From Microbulbifer elongatus (lineage in GTDB: Bacteria; Pseudomonadota; Gammaproteobacteria; Pseudomonadales; Cellvibrionaceae): 64,000 nt of DNA. A model generated the notes under the pieces. That model ran no database searches. It saw only the letters and a list, made by a program, of their open reading frames with translations, and was not told the origin of the DNA. The stretch's first letter is position 1. Each line of letters starts with the position of its first letter. Positions 1-8,602 of the stretch are shown here, one piece after another. Both the position numbers and the translations under genes were made by a program. The stretch lies in the NCBI RefSeq assembly GCF_020524885.1, contig NZ_JAIVKJ010000005.1, positions 1 to 64,000 of the forward strand, read 5' to 3'.

Positions 1-46
1 GTAGTGTGGTGTTTCGCCATGTGAGAGTAGGTCATCGTCAGGCTTC
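1..46 (+). rRNA. rrf: 5S ribosomal RNA, 3' end (partial)
   Basis: The first 46 bases match the 3' third of a bacterial 5S rRNA: the GTAGTGTGG..., ATGTGAGAGTAGG and GTCAGGC blocks are in the order seen in gammaproteobacterial 5S genes. The rest of the gene, and presumably the 16S-23S part of the operon, lies before the window. A strong terminator follows directly. Confidence 0.9.
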
Positions 47-59
47 TAAATAAAAGAAA

Positions 60-88
60 GGGCCACCCATTTGGGTGGCCCTTTTTTT
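60..88 (+). terminator. Rho-independent terminator of the rRNA operon
   Basis: GGGCCACCCA and TGGGTGGCCC form a 10-bp perfect stem with a very short loop, followed by seven T. It sits 14 nt after the 5S end, as expected for an rrn terminator. Confidence 0.9.
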
Positions 89-92
89 ATTT

Positions 93-706
93 AGGATACG
101 GTGAATTACTGCCACTACCACGCAACCACGCAACCACGCAGCGCACCGCGCTGCCATGTGAGCGGTCGTGCGCGACCCCGGCAGCTCCAATGGAGCAGAG
201 GCACGGGCGCCGAAGGCGTCGCAACGCGATGGCGAGCGCAGCTCGACACCCAGTGTAGGTCTGCAAATTTCCAGCGCACTCAAGCAGCGAACGAAACACC
301 AAACGAAATACCAAAAAGCCCCGATCGCTAACGCGGTCAGGGCTTTTTTCGTTGCATAATTCCAGCATAGAGCCCAATTCCCCCCCGAAACACGTTTTTC
401 ACGTCATAGTCGTGAATTTCGGCGCCAAAATGTCGCTCATTTAACTGCCCTTAACTTTAATAACTGGAAAAGATGGGGTAAAAATGTGGCTGAGTTCAAA
501 TTTTCGATCTTCTACTACTCATCAATAACTGCTAGAGGAAGGGTTTAGCTCCTTTGGGTTATGTAGCGATAGAGTATGGGGAAGGGAGTTGCTCAAATAA
601 AAGGCAAGGAATTGCCCGGTTGTAGCTGGTATCTATTTCGATTACTTCACCGATATTTGGTCACGTCTCATGTGGCTGGGTGACTACAAAGCGCTAAGGA
701 GTGGCC
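93..706. other. Intergenic region between rrn operon and glycan cluster
   Basis: No convincing gene is seen in about 610 bp. It holds three tandem copies of an 8-nt unit (CCACGCAA) at 118-141 and a second terminator-like hairpin at 318-350. The rest, about 350-690, is AT-richer and must contain the promoter for the downstream cluster, but no clear -35/-10 pair stands out. The short open frames here have no family resemblance and overlap each other. Confidence 0.6.
318..350 (+). terminator. Terminator-like hairpin
   Basis: GCCCCGATCGC and GCGGTCAGGGC pair with one mismatch and one wobble around a short loop, followed by six T. It is a second stop after the rRNA terminator, or the end of an unrecognised small transcript from about 100-310. 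Confidence 0.6.
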
Positions 707-1480
707 ATGAAAGCCGTTATTCTTGCCGGGGGCCTGGGGACCAGGCTCAGCGAGGAGACCACAGTAAAACCCAAGCCTATGGTCGAAATTGGTGGTATGC
801 CGATCCTCTGGCATATCATGAAGACTTATTCTCATTACGGCGTAAATGACTTTATTGTCTGCTGTGGTTATAAAGGCCACGTGATAAAAGATTTTTTTGC
901 AAACTATCTTGTAAAAACGGCAAGTATCACCGTCGACATGGTGAACAACTCCCTAGAAGTTCATAACCAGATATCCGAACCTTGGCGAGTAACTCTGGTG
1001 GAAACCGGTGAAAGTACATTGACTGGTGGACGCCTGAAACGGGTACGTGAATTTGTCGGTGACGAGACATTCTGCTTTACCTATGGTGACGGTGTTAGCA
1101 ATATAAATATTTCCGAACTGATTCAATTCCACAAGCGAGAGGGCCTCATGGCGACTCTCACTGCAGTTCAACCACCAGGACGCTTCGGCGCCATAGCACT
1201 GGGAGAGAATGAAACAAAAATAAGTCGGTTCCACGAAAAGCCCGACGGAGACGGGGCTTGGATAAATGGTGGTTATTTCGTACTGGAGCCGAGGGTGTTT
1301 GATCTTATTGAAGGAGATGAAACCACCTGGGAAGCAGACCCGTTGAAAACTCTTGCCAGAGAAAACCAGCTAAATGCATTCAAGCATCGAGGTTTCTGGC
1401 ACCCAATGGATACATTGCGAGATAAGCATTATCTGGAAAGTCTCGTTACTTCCAAAGATGCTCCGTGGATGGTTTGGTGA
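707..1480 (+). CDS. rfbF: Glucose-1-phosphate cytidylyltransferase
   Basis: Makes CDP-glucose from glucose-1-phosphate and CTP, the entry step to CDP-linked sugars for O-antigen or capsule. The protein is 257 aa, the usual length for RfbF. The nucleotide-binding loop GGLGTRL is at residues 8-14, followed by KPKPM (21-25), a metal-binding YGDG near residue 130 and NGGYFVLEP near 182, in family order. I start at the ATG at 707, not the in-frame GTG at 701, because AAGGAG lies 6 nt upstream and RfbF proteins begin MKAVILAGG. It is first of a same-strand run to 6814. No CDP-glucose 4,6-dehydratase (rfbG) follows, so the fate of the CDP-sugar is open. Confidence 0.93.
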   Translation: MKAVILAGGLGTRLSEETTVKPKPMVEIGGMPILWHIMKTYSHYGVNDFIVCCGYKGHVIKDFFANYLVKTASITVDMVNNSLEVHNQISEPWRVTLVETGESTLTGGRLKRVREFVGDETFCFTYGDGVSNINISELIQFHKREGLMATLTAVQPPGRFGAIALGENETKISRFHEKPDGDGAWINGGYFVLEPRVFDLIEGDETTWEADPLKTLARENQLNAFKHRGFWHPMDTLRDKHYLESLVTSKDAPWMVW

Positions 1481-1552
1481 GCAAGGCAGCCCCCGAAATA
1501 ACGGGTGACCGGTTAATTTCTCTTCGTATGGCCTCCAAGTGTTGTTTACCTC

Positions 1553-2701
1553 ATGGACTATGACGCTATTGTAGTGGGCGCCGGGGTAGTTGGGCTCGCG
1601 GTTGCGAGGCAAATTGCCAAAGCGAATAAATCGGTACTGGTGCTGGAGCAGCATGCACTGCCCGGAACCGAGACCAGCGCGCGCAACAGTGAAGTGATTC
1701 ACGCTGGGATCTATTACCCGACCGGGAGTCTGAAAGCAAAACTTTGCGTAAAGGGACGTGAACTTCTTTACGCGTATTGCGCAAAAAATCAAGTAACGTA
1801 TCAAAAAACGGGCAAGTTGATTGTTGCAACAGAACCCACGCAGCTTCATACCCTGGAAAAAATACTCGCTCAGGGAAGAAAAAACGGAGTAGATGACCTC
1901 CGGGCAGTCGATTTGTGCAGCATCTCTGAAATGGAACCCGAACTGGATGTGCTCGGAGGCTTGTATTCCCCTTCAACCGGTATCATTGATGTTCACGGTC
2001 TGATTTTATCACTTCAGGGAGAGCTGGAGGCAAATGGCGGAATGCTTTGCTGTAACAGCCCTGTCGTCGCCCTTTCAAGCCCCGAGAAAGGTCGATTTAA
2101 GGTAGGTGTTGGCGGAAAAGACCCAACAACCGTCAGCTGTGGAATATTGGTAAATTGTGCGGGGCACAATGCACGAGTTATTAGCCAGAAACTACTCGGA
2201 AACCTATCCGACAAGATTCCACCGGCGTACTACTCGAAAGGTACTTACTTTTCTGTTTCTCGAAAACTTCCATTTTCCCACCTTATCTATCCGGTTCCCG
2301 GTGACGAGGGACTTGGTATTCACTTGACGCTCGATTTGGCCGGTTATTCCAGGTTTGGCCCGGATACCCAGTGGATCGAAAATTTAGACTATCAAATCGA
2401 CGCTAAACGTGCCGAATCCTTTTGCCAGGCAATCCGCAGTTATTTTCCGGGGCTAAGGGACGGGGAATTGACTCCTGCGTATACGGGTATTCGGCCAAAA
2501 GTTACTGGACCGGGGGAGGCGGCTGGTGACTTCAGGATTGAAAATGAACGGTCACACGGGATTAGAAATTATATTTCGCTGCACGGTATTGAGTCGCCAG
2601 GATTGACTTCGTGCCTGGCAATTGCCGAAGAGGTATCTTTGGCGCTCGGTTTGTACGGCGCACTAGATGTTGATAATAAAATCATAGGTTCTCAAATATA
2701 A
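1553..2701 (+). CDS. FAD-dependent oxidoreductase, DAO / LhgO-like
   Basis: A 382-aa flavoprotein with an N-terminal Rossmann dinucleotide fold (G9, G11, G14 of GxGxxG) and a block around residues 43-56 (ARNSEVIHAGIYY) typical of L-2-hydroxyglutarate oxidase-type members of the DAO family. A second FAD-contact region near the C-terminus (GIESPGLTSCLAIA) also fits. Known members oxidise 2-hydroxy acids or amines. Within a nucleotide-sugar cluster its substrate may be a sugar acid or polyol, which is inference. It starts 72 nt after rfbF with little Shine-Dalgarno signal, and the next gene starts 17 nt after its stop. Confidence 0.75.
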   Translation: MDYDAIVVGAGVVGLAVARQIAKANKSVLVLEQHALPGTETSARNSEVIHAGIYYPTGSLKAKLCVKGRELLYAYCAKNQVTYQKTGKLIVATEPTQLHTLEKILAQGRKNGVDDLRAVDLCSISEMEPELDVLGGLYSPSTGIIDVHGLILSLQGELEANGGMLCCNSPVVALSSPEKGRFKVGVGGKDPTTVSCGILVNCAGHNARVISQKLLGNLSDKIPPAYYSKGTYFSVSRKLPFSHLIYPVPGDEGLGIHLTLDLAGYSRFGPDTQWIENLDYQIDAKRAESFCQAIRSYFPGLRDGELTPAYTGIRPKVTGPGEAAGDFRIENERSHGIRNYISLHGIESPGLTSCLAIAEEVSLALGLYGALDVDNKIIGSQI

Positions 2702-2718
2702 AACGTAACAGGCAGACT

Positions 2719-3765
2719 ATGAAAGTACTAATTACAGGAAATCTGGGCTATATAGGTCCAACATTGACGCGGCATCTACGTGAAGTTAAACCGAATTTAT
2801 ACTTGGTAGGTTTGGATCAGGGATATTTTGCTCAATGTCTTAGTGGGCCGAGTGTTTTCCCCGAGGTAAAGCTTAACCAGCAATGGTTTGCAGACGTTCG
2901 AAGCCTGCAGCCCCACCACCTGGAAGGCTTCGATGCAGTTGTCCATTTGGCAGCAATAAGCAATGACCCAATGGGGAAAACATTTGAAAAAGTTACTCAT
3001 GAAATAAATTGTGAGTCGAGTATTTCCATAGCGGCCATGGCAAAAGAGGCCGGTGTACGAAATTTTGTTTTTGCATCAAGTTGTAGTGTCTATGGGGCTG
3101 GCGGCGACGGAGCAAAACGCGAGAACGACGCGCTTAACCCGTTGACGGCGTATGCAAAGTCGAAAATTGGCACGGAAGACGGCGTGCGTAATCTCGCTGA
3201 TGATCACTTCGTGGTGACCTGCTTGAGGTTTGCGACTGCTTGCGGTTTTACTGATCGTACTCGTCTTGATCTGGTATTGAACGACTTTGTGGCTGGTGCC
3301 GTGTCCACCGGTGAGATAAATATCTTGAGCGACGGGACACCCTGGCGTCCCCTTATTCACGTGGAGGATATGGCGCGTGCTATTGAGTGGGCGCTAATTC
3401 GCCCCGCCGATCTGGGAGGCGCTTTTCTCGCGGTGAATGCTGGCAGTGATGAGTGGAACTACCAGATAAGCGATTTGGCAAAGGCGGTTCAGCAGGTCGT
3501 GCCGGATACAAAAATTACCCTGAATACCAAGGCAGTACCTGACAAGCGGTCATATAAGGTGAACTTTGACCTTTTCAGGGAACTGGCCCCTGATCATCAG
3601 CCAAGGGTTTCACTGAAGGGGGCTGTTGAAGGATTGAAGAATGGGCTTCTTAACATAGGTTTTAATGACAGTAACTTTCGGAACTCCGAATACATACGGT
3701 TAAATGTGTTAAGCAGTCACATGGAAAATAATCGCATAGATAGCGATTTAAACTGGATTTCGTGA
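2719..3765 (+). CDS. NAD-dependent epimerase/dehydratase (extended SDR)
   Basis: A 348-aa extended short-chain dehydrogenase/reductase that probably acts on a nucleotide-activated sugar. The NAD-binding motif GNLGYIG is at residues 7-13. The active site has S121/S123 in SSCSVYG and the YxxxK pair Tyr145/Lys149. The segment HLAAISNDPMG (77-86) places it among SDRs found in O-antigen clusters. It could be an epimerase or a 4,6-dehydratase replacing the missing RfbG; the sequence alone does not decide. The last ~40 residues extend beyond the usual fold. It is 17 nt after the FAD oxidoreductase and 12 nt before the RmlC-like gene, so probably one transcript. Confidence 0.8.
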   Translation: MKVLITGNLGYIGPTLTRHLREVKPNLYLVGLDQGYFAQCLSGPSVFPEVKLNQQWFADVRSLQPHHLEGFDAVVHLAAISNDPMGKTFEKVTHEINCESSISIAAMAKEAGVRNFVFASSCSVYGAGGDGAKRENDALNPLTAYAKSKIGTEDGVRNLADDHFVVTCLRFATACGFTDRTRLDLVLNDFVAGAVSTGEINILSDGTPWRPLIHVEDMARAIEWALIRPADLGGAFLAVNAGSDEWNYQISDLAKAVQQVVPDTKITLNTKAVPDKRSYKVNFDLFRELAPDHQPRVSLKGAVEGLKNGLLNIGFNDSNFRNSEYIRLNVLSSHMENNRIDSDLNWIS

Positions 3766-3777
3766 ACCGGAGGCGAT

Positions 3778-4308
3778 ATGAAATTTGTTGAGACGCCTCT
3801 AAGCGGAGCATATATTGTTGATATCGATCCAATTTCAGATGATCGAGGCTTTTTTTCCCGCGCTTTCTGTATCGATGAATTCGAGGAATTGGGAATTGAA
3901 GGGAAGGTTTTGCAGGCAAATTTATCCTGGAATCCTAAAGCGGGGACGCTGCGAGGTATGCACTACCAGGTCGAGCCCTATCAGGAGACCAAGCTCGTTC
4001 GTTGTACGCAAGGCGCTCTTTACGATGTGATTATTGACCTGCGAAAGGACTCTTCGACTTTCGGGCAATCCTATGGTGTCGAACTAAGTGCGTCCAACCG
4101 GCGGGCGTTATTTGTGCCAAGGGGGTTCGCGCACGGGTTTGTCACCCTTAGTGACAACACTGAAGCCTATTATTTGGTGAGTGAACGCTACCAGCCAGGC
4201 TCGGAGCGGGGCATTCGCTGGAGCGATCCTCGTTTTGCGATCGATTGGCCCCTTATTCCGGATGTGATATCGGATAAAGACGCAAACTGGCCAGACTACA
4301 GCGAGTAA
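3778..4308 (+). CDS. dTDP-4-dehydrorhamnose 3,5-epimerase-like protein
   Basis: A 176-aa cupin of the RmlC/RfbC family, which epimerises 4-keto-6-deoxy nucleotide sugars at C3 and C5. It has DDRGFF (21-26), RGMHYQ with catalytic His62 (matching the family His) and the VPRGFAHGF strand (113-121), and a Tyr pair at 131-132 near the family acid position. The rest of an rml operon (rmlA, B, D) is absent, and the neighbours are CDP-sugar genes. It probably acts on a CDP-linked 4-keto sugar, so I do not assign rfbC. The Shine-Dalgarno GGAGG is just before the ATG. Confidence 0.82.
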   Translation: MKFVETPLSGAYIVDIDPISDDRGFFSRAFCIDEFEELGIEGKVLQANLSWNPKAGTLRGMHYQVEPYQETKLVRCTQGALYDVIIDLRKDSSTFGQSYGVELSASNRRALFVPRGFAHGFVTLSDNTEAYYLVSERYQPGSERGIRWSDPRFAIDWPLIPDVISDKDANWPDYSE

Positions 4309-4313
4309 AATGT

Positions 4314-5654
4314 ATGTTGATAATTGATAGTGCGTTACAGCGGCGAGCAGATTGCGGGGAGCCCATCCGGCTGGGAATGATTGGGGCTGGCTTCATGGGG
4401 CGAGGGGTTGCACTGAACATCGTTAACTCCACTCCGGGGATCGAATTGGTAGCGATAGCCAACCGGAATATCTCGGGTGCAGAAACGGCATATTTGGAGG
4501 CCGGGGTTGAGGATGTCGTTTGTGCTGATTCTCGCATTGAACTGGAGAGGGCTATTTCAAATGGACGTCCGGCAATTACCGAAGATGCCATCGCCGTGTG
4601 CCAGGCCGAAAACGTCGATGTCATTCTTGAGGTGACCGGAGCAATAGAATACGGCGCTAAAATCGCCCTTGAGGCGATACGTAACGGTAAGCACCTGCTC
4701 CTGATGAATGCTGAGCTGGATAGTACCATTGGGCCAATTCTAAAAATCGAAGCAGATAACGCTGGCGTAATTTACACCAATGTGGATGGGGATCAGCCCG
4801 GAGTTATCCTCAATCTATACCGGTTCGTGCGAGGTTTGGGGGTTCGTCCGGTGTTGTGCGGAAATGTTAAAGGACTACAGGACCCGTATCGTAATCCGAC
4901 AACGCAAAAGGCGTTTGCCGAAAAGTGGGGTCAAAAACCCCATATGGTGGCGTCATTTGCTGACGGTACTAAAATATCTTTTGAGCAGTCCATAGTCGCG
5001 AACGCAACTGGTATGCGGGTTGCCCGGCGAGGAATGCTCGGACCCGAACTTCCACCGGGAACTCCACTGGAAAAAACGACGGAGATATACCCGCTGGAAT
5101 ACTTGGAAGAAGGTCCTGGTATTGTTGATTATGTTGTCGGGCCGTCGCCGAATGGAGGTGTGTTCGTGCTTGGCATGCATGATGATCCGAAACAGCAGCA
5201 TTATCTCAATCTATACAAGGTCGGGCGCGGTCCATTGTATTGTTTTTACAATCCTTATCACCTGTGTCACCTTGAGGTTGCCAATACTGTCGCCAGGGCT
5301 GCGCTATTCCAGGATGCAGCAGTCACACCGTTAGCAGGCCCGATGGTTGACGTTGTTGCTACAGCCAAGATAGATCTCAAAGTGGGGCAGGTACTGGACG
5401 GTATCGGCTGGTACATGACATATGGACAAGCGGAAAACTCCGATACGGTATATGAAGAGAAACTGCTTCCAATGGGTTTGGCAGAAGGTTGTGTCCTGAA
5501 GCGCGATATACCTAAGGATACCGTTCTGACTTACGACGATGTCACTCTTCCTCCCGGACGATTGGTCGATAAATTGCGGTGCCGTCAGGATCAAATTTTT
5601 TTCAGTTTAAAACAAACAGAAGGAGAGTCACGTAATCGCATCGTCATAAGTTGA
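4314..5654 (+). CDS. Homoserine-dehydrogenase-like oxidoreductase with C-terminal SAF domain
   Basis: A 446-aa NAD(P)-binding protein. The Rossmann motif GAGFMG is at residues 24-29, followed by a homoserine-dehydrogenase-like body with NVDGDQPGV and a conserved YNPYHL segment. A SAF (antifreeze/sialic-acid-synthase-like) domain occupies about 375-430 and includes LKRDIPKDTVLTYDDV. This architecture is the predicted-homoserine-dehydrogenase group (COG4091), often seen in surface-polysaccharide clusters and of unclear substrate. It starts 5 nt after the RmlC-like gene. Homoserine metabolism is unlikely here, since no threonine or methionine gene is nearby. Confidence 0.75.
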   Translation: MLIIDSALQRRADCGEPIRLGMIGAGFMGRGVALNIVNSTPGIELVAIANRNISGAETAYLEAGVEDVVCADSRIELERAISNGRPAITEDAIAVCQAENVDVILEVTGAIEYGAKIALEAIRNGKHLLLMNAELDSTIGPILKIEADNAGVIYTNVDGDQPGVILNLYRFVRGLGVRPVLCGNVKGLQDPYRNPTTQKAFAEKWGQKPHMVASFADGTKISFEQSIVANATGMRVARRGMLGPELPPGTPLEKTTEIYPLEYLEEGPGIVDYVVGPSPNGGVFVLGMHDDPKQQHYLNLYKVGRGPLYCFYNPYHLCHLEVANTVARAALFQDAAVTPLAGPMVDVVATAKIDLKVGQVLDGIGWYMTYGQAENSDTVYEEKLLPMGLAEGCVLKRDIPKDTVLTYDDVTLPPGRLVDKLRCRQDQIFFSLKQTEGESRNRIVIS

Positions 5655-5713
5655 ATGTGTGCTAAATTGATGTTCGCGAGTTCACATAGCCTTCGAATAA
5701 TAGGGGATAAAAA

Positions 5714-6814
5714 ATGACCCCGGAAAATAAATTGGTTGTACTTTCTGAGTATCCCCTACATAACAAGCATGTTGGTTATTCATTAATCTATGATCTCCAT
5801 GGATTATTTCTGAGTTGGGGTATTCCTGTGCTAGACGTTGCACATAGGTATCCTCCTGAAGAAAAAAGTAATGCGATAAATCGGTTTCGAAATCCATATT
5901 GTATTCCGGATGTGGAGAGAGTGTGTGATATTGGAAGTCAGCTGCTTGTAATTTGCAGCGGTCCTCATTTTTTGAGGTCGTTGGCTAGCTTGGGGAAAAA
6001 CGTTAATCGCTTCTCAAGTATCTCAGTCTATTTTACCGACAGTTTTGACTCATGCACTTTGAATGGTTTTGGGGCGAGTATTCTTAAAGGTGTTGACAGG
6101 GTTTTTTCAGGAATAGAGGAAATAGCTGATGACTTAAAGGTGCACCATGGGGTTGAGCGCTCATACTTCTTGCCTTTTGGGATTGATGCACTAACCTATG
6201 CGCGGACACCGAATAAGAACCTTATTGATGTGTTTGGCTATGGTCGAATCGACCAGCAGTTTCATAATCAGATCCAGCGTGTTTTCGGTAGCTTTTCTAG
6301 CCCCTATACATACGTCCATTCAACGTTCGAATCAGCCTCGATTCATGACATGCGTGAGCATCGCCAGCTGCATTGGAAGCTGATGTCATCAAGTAGTATA
6401 AATCTGTGCTTCGAATCAAGTCGCACTCCGCGGTTTTTAAATCGGTCACCGGTGCTTTATCGGTGGTTTGAGGCGTGGGCAGCTGGCAATTTAGTGGTGG
6501 GAAGTCGACCCAAATGTCGGTCAGCGGACAAGTTGATGGGGTGGGAAAATAGTACCGTTGAGTTGCCTGTAGACCCTAATGATGCTCCAGACGCCTTGGT
6601 GGAATTACTGGCTGACAGGGATCGATTAAAATCTATTCAGCTTGAAAATCAATTCCAAGTCCTTCGGCGCCACGACTGGCGGTTCCGTATTGCACAACTG
6701 TTTGGAGAAATGTCTATTTCTTTGCCATGTTGTCTCAAGGAGCAGCTTGAAGCTTTAAACGCTCTTGGTAGTAGGGAAGTCCAGCTGAAGCCGGGTACTC
6801 GCAGTATTTGCTAG
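5714..6814 (+). CDS. Glycosyltransferase-like protein (GT-B, CgeB-type)
   Basis: A 366-aa protein with a weak GT-B look. Its C-terminal third resembles the Glyco_trans_1_2/CgeB domain: a conserved FEAWAAGNLVVG-like donor-site segment around 250-265 and a closing RRHDWRFRIAQLF helix near 320-335. It has no signal peptide or membrane segments. Presumably it adds the sugar made by the upstream enzymes to a surface glycan; donor and acceptor are unknown. AGGGGAT lies 6 nt before the ATG. Its base composition is clearly more AT-rich than the rest of the window, a sign of transfer. Confidence 0.6.
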   Translation: MTPENKLVVLSEYPLHNKHVGYSLIYDLHGLFLSWGIPVLDVAHRYPPEEKSNAINRFRNPYCIPDVERVCDIGSQLLVICSGPHFLRSLASLGKNVNRFSSISVYFTDSFDSCTLNGFGASILKGVDRVFSGIEEIADDLKVHHGVERSYFLPFGIDALTYARTPNKNLIDVFGYGRIDQQFHNQIQRVFGSFSSPYTYVHSTFESASIHDMREHRQLHWKLMSSSSINLCFESSRTPRFLNRSPVLYRWFEAWAAGNLVVGSRPKCRSADKLMGWENSTVELPVDPNDAPDALVELLADRDRLKSIQLENQFQVLRRHDWRFRIAQLFGEMSISLPCCLKEQLEALNALGSREVQLKPGTRSIC

Positions 6815-6851
6815 TGGCGAATTTAATTCGTCACGATATGATATTTCTATA

Positions 6852-6887
6852 GACTCCCGGGCTTTCTTGCGGGGGCGTCGTTTTTTT
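6852..6887 (+). terminator. Probable terminator of the glycan cluster
   Basis: GACTCCC and GGGCGTC pair with one internal mismatch around a ~14-nt loop and are followed by seven T. It lies 38 nt after the glycosyltransferase stop codon. Confidence 0.5.
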
Positions 6888-6939
6888 AGACAGTTCGCCG
6901 GGCTCAATATTTACGCCACTCACACCTGATATCTTGCAC

Positions 6940-7148
6940 TTATCCACAGTTCTATCCAGCGTTTCTGTGAGTAACGTACCTGTGAATAATTTTAAAAACT
7001 GTTTCAAAATCAATCCACAAGTAACCCTGCTATTTTTCGGGTAATGGCCTGGGCTGGCGCCCACAGAAAGTTACTCAAGGTCGTGGATGTACACAGGTGG
7101 AAATTTTTGCACAGACGAGTTAGATTGTGCACAACTTAGTTGTCCACA
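6940..7148. promoter_or_regulatory. Cluster of DnaA-box-like sites
   Basis: The gap before gpx contains two sites that fit the DnaA-box consensus TTATNCACA exactly: TTATCCACA at 6940-6948 (plus) and TTATTCACA at 6981-6989 (minus). Three more differ at one position: TTTTGCACA at 7105-7113, the palindromic TTGTGCACAA at 7125-7134, and TTGTCCACA at 7140-7148. An AT-rich stretch (6984-7010) lies between. The matches are direct observation; DnaA binding is inference. The last sites sit where a gpx promoter would be, so they could regulate it. Confidence 0.55.
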
Positions 7149-7173
7149 AGCTAAATAAATGGAGAGGCCCACT

Positions 7174-7653
7174 ATGACAGACCTGTATTCGATCCCGGTT
7201 CAAGCCAGCGATGGGAAGCAGACCACGCTCGAGGATTACAAGGGAAAGGTTTTACTGATCGTTAATACCGCGAGTAAGTGCGGTTTCACTCCCCAATACA
7301 AGGGGCTGGAAGAACTGCATAGAAACTACAAAGATCGCGGGTTGGTTGTTCTCGGCTTCCCCTGCAACCAGTTTGGTCAGCAGGAGCCAGGAAATGACAG
7401 CGAGATTCAGGAGTTCTGCACCTTGAACTATGGTGTGAGCTTCCCGGTGTACGCCAAGCTCGATGTCAACGGATCCAGCGCACATCCTCTATTTTCCCAC
7501 CTGAAGCAGGCTGCACCGGGAATTTTGGGAACGGAAGGGATCAAATGGAACTTCACCAAGTTTCTGGTCAACCGCGATGGGGAGGTCGTTAACCGGTACG
7601 CACCGAAGGACAAGCCGCAAGACCTGGCGGCAGATATAGAGAAACTGCTTTGA
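7174..7653 (+). CDS. Glutathione peroxidase family protein
   Basis: A 159-aa cytoplasmic thiol peroxidase (BtuE/GPx family) that reduces hydrogen peroxide and organic hydroperoxides. Cys36 in the NTASKCGFT motif is the peroxidatic cysteine; Gln70 (FGQQEP) and Trp125-Asn126 (KWNFTKF) complete the catalytic tetrad. Cys64 and Cys82 are candidate resolving cysteines for a thioredoxin-dependent cycle. I start at the ATG at 7174, not the one at 7159, because GGAGAG is 7 nt upstream and the fold begins there. It overlaps the following OhrR-like regulator by 4 nt, suggesting peroxide-responsive control of the pair. Confidence 0.92.
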   Translation: MTDLYSIPVQASDGKQTTLEDYKGKVLLIVNTASKCGFTPQYKGLEELHRNYKDRGLVVLGFPCNQFGQQEPGNDSEIQEFCTLNYGVSFPVYAKLDVNGSSAHPLFSHLKQAAPGILGTEGIKWNFTKFLVNRDGEVVNRYAPKDKPQDLAADIEKLL

Positions 7654-8144
7654 GTCAAACGTCAGCACATGGTCCGGATTCAGGTGACACGACGTTGAAT
7701 CTGGACCGACAACTCTGCTTTGCTCTTTACGCGACTTCACGCGCCATGACGAAAGCGTACCAGCCTATGCTGCGCACGCTGGGCATCACCTATCCGCAAT
7801 ATTTGGTGCTATTGGTGTTGTGGCAATGGGATAGCGAGCAAAGAGATTGTGACCTTTGCAGCGTGAGTGCCCTGGGAGAACAGTTGATGCTGGATTCAGG
7901 GACACTGACGCCGCTACTGAAGCGAATGGAGCAGCAGGGACATGTGTCCCGTCGGCGGGGAATTCTCGATGAGCGGGTAACGCTTGTTCAACTTACGGAC
8001 AGTGGGAGGTCGCTGCGGGCACGGGCCAGTTCCTGGAGAAGCAGCGCATTGGAGTCGCTGGCCGTGCCGCAACACCGGCTTGCAGATTTGCGGAAGGAGC
8101 TTTGGTTTCTACTGGATCATCTCCAATCCCCACCCTCAAAATAG
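7650..8144 (+). CDS. MarR-family regulator, OhrR-like
   Basis: A 164-aa winged-helix regulator. The N-terminal stretch QLCFALYATSRAMTKAY holds Cys23, which corresponds to the redox-sensing cysteine of OhrR, the organic-hydroperoxide sensor that releases DNA when oxidised. The winged helix follows (ALGEQLMLDSGTLTPLLKRME at about 70-95, then the RRGILDERVTLVQLT wing). The start is a TTG at 7650 overlapping the gpx TGA. A peroxidase plus OhrR-type sensor in one transcript implies autoregulated peroxide response, replacing the usual ohr partner. That pairing is inferred from overlap alone. Confidence 0.85.
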   Translation: MSQTSAHGPDSGDTTLNLDRQLCFALYATSRAMTKAYQPMLRTLGITYPQYLVLLVLWQWDSEQRDCDLCSVSALGEQLMLDSGTLTPLLKRMEQQGHVSRRRGILDERVTLVQLTDSGRSLRARASSWRSSALESLAVPQHRLADLRKELWFLLDHLQSPPSK

Positions 8145-8380
8145 GATGGATGTCTTGTGTTTGACGATCTATTGAATAGTTTATCTCATAAGTCCTGATT
8201 TTTTCTCTTATATTAGGATGGGTCTTGATGTTTGCTACCCTGCCGACTTATAGTTCACTCTGCTGACAGGGGGCCAATACCCGCTTGTCAGCGGGATGAC
8301 GCCCCGTCGTTAAGTCAGACAACTGCTCAAAAGGCAGTTAAATTCGTCGTACAACACTCAGTACACTGAAAACAGCAGCC

Positions 8381-8548
8381 ATGAAATCCAAAGTCCCTGT
8401 CGACCCAGCACCGTCGGTCGTGAGGCCTCGAGCCTCCAAACCCTACGTGATTTGCTCTTTTTCTCCCGCGGTGTTTCTCCGTGCCCAGTCTGCTGATGCC
8501 CTCCTGCGACTAGCAAGCCTGCTACGACTGCCGTACTGCGGCATATAA
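8381..8548 (+). CDS. Candidate leucine leader peptide (leuA attenuator)
   Basis: A 55-codon frame upstream of leuA ends with a dense leucine run: ALLRLASLLRLP at codons 40-51 contains six Leu, two read by the uncommon CTA codon. Such a run just before a biosynthetic gene is the hallmark of ribosome-mediated attenuation. It is longer than enterobacterial LeuL (28 aa) and its ATG has no strong Shine-Dalgarno. A GTG at codon 31 would give a 25-aa peptide with eight Leu. The hairpin at 8603-8621 could be the terminator arm but has a weak T tract. Confidence 0.45.
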   Translation: MKSKVPVDPAPSVVRPRASKPYVICSFSPAVFLRAQSADALLRLASLLRLPYCGI

Positions 8549-8602
8549 TTTTATTCCCCTATCTCTCTACAGAATTCCGTACTTAATTCGAGCAGTGCAT
8601 AG

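Noticed and set aside
118-141. CRISPR-like short repeats
   Set aside because: Three directly tandem 8-nt units without spacers; too short and unspaced for CRISPR.
601-625. ops/JUMPStart element before the glycan cluster
   Set aside because: No GGCGGTAG-type core is present; GGTTGTAGC is only a loose resemblance.
6940-7148. Replication origin (oriC)
   Set aside because: DnaA-box-like sites are present, but no dnaA, rpmH, mnmG, dnaN or gyrB gene is nearby and no clear set of AT-rich 13-mers is seen.
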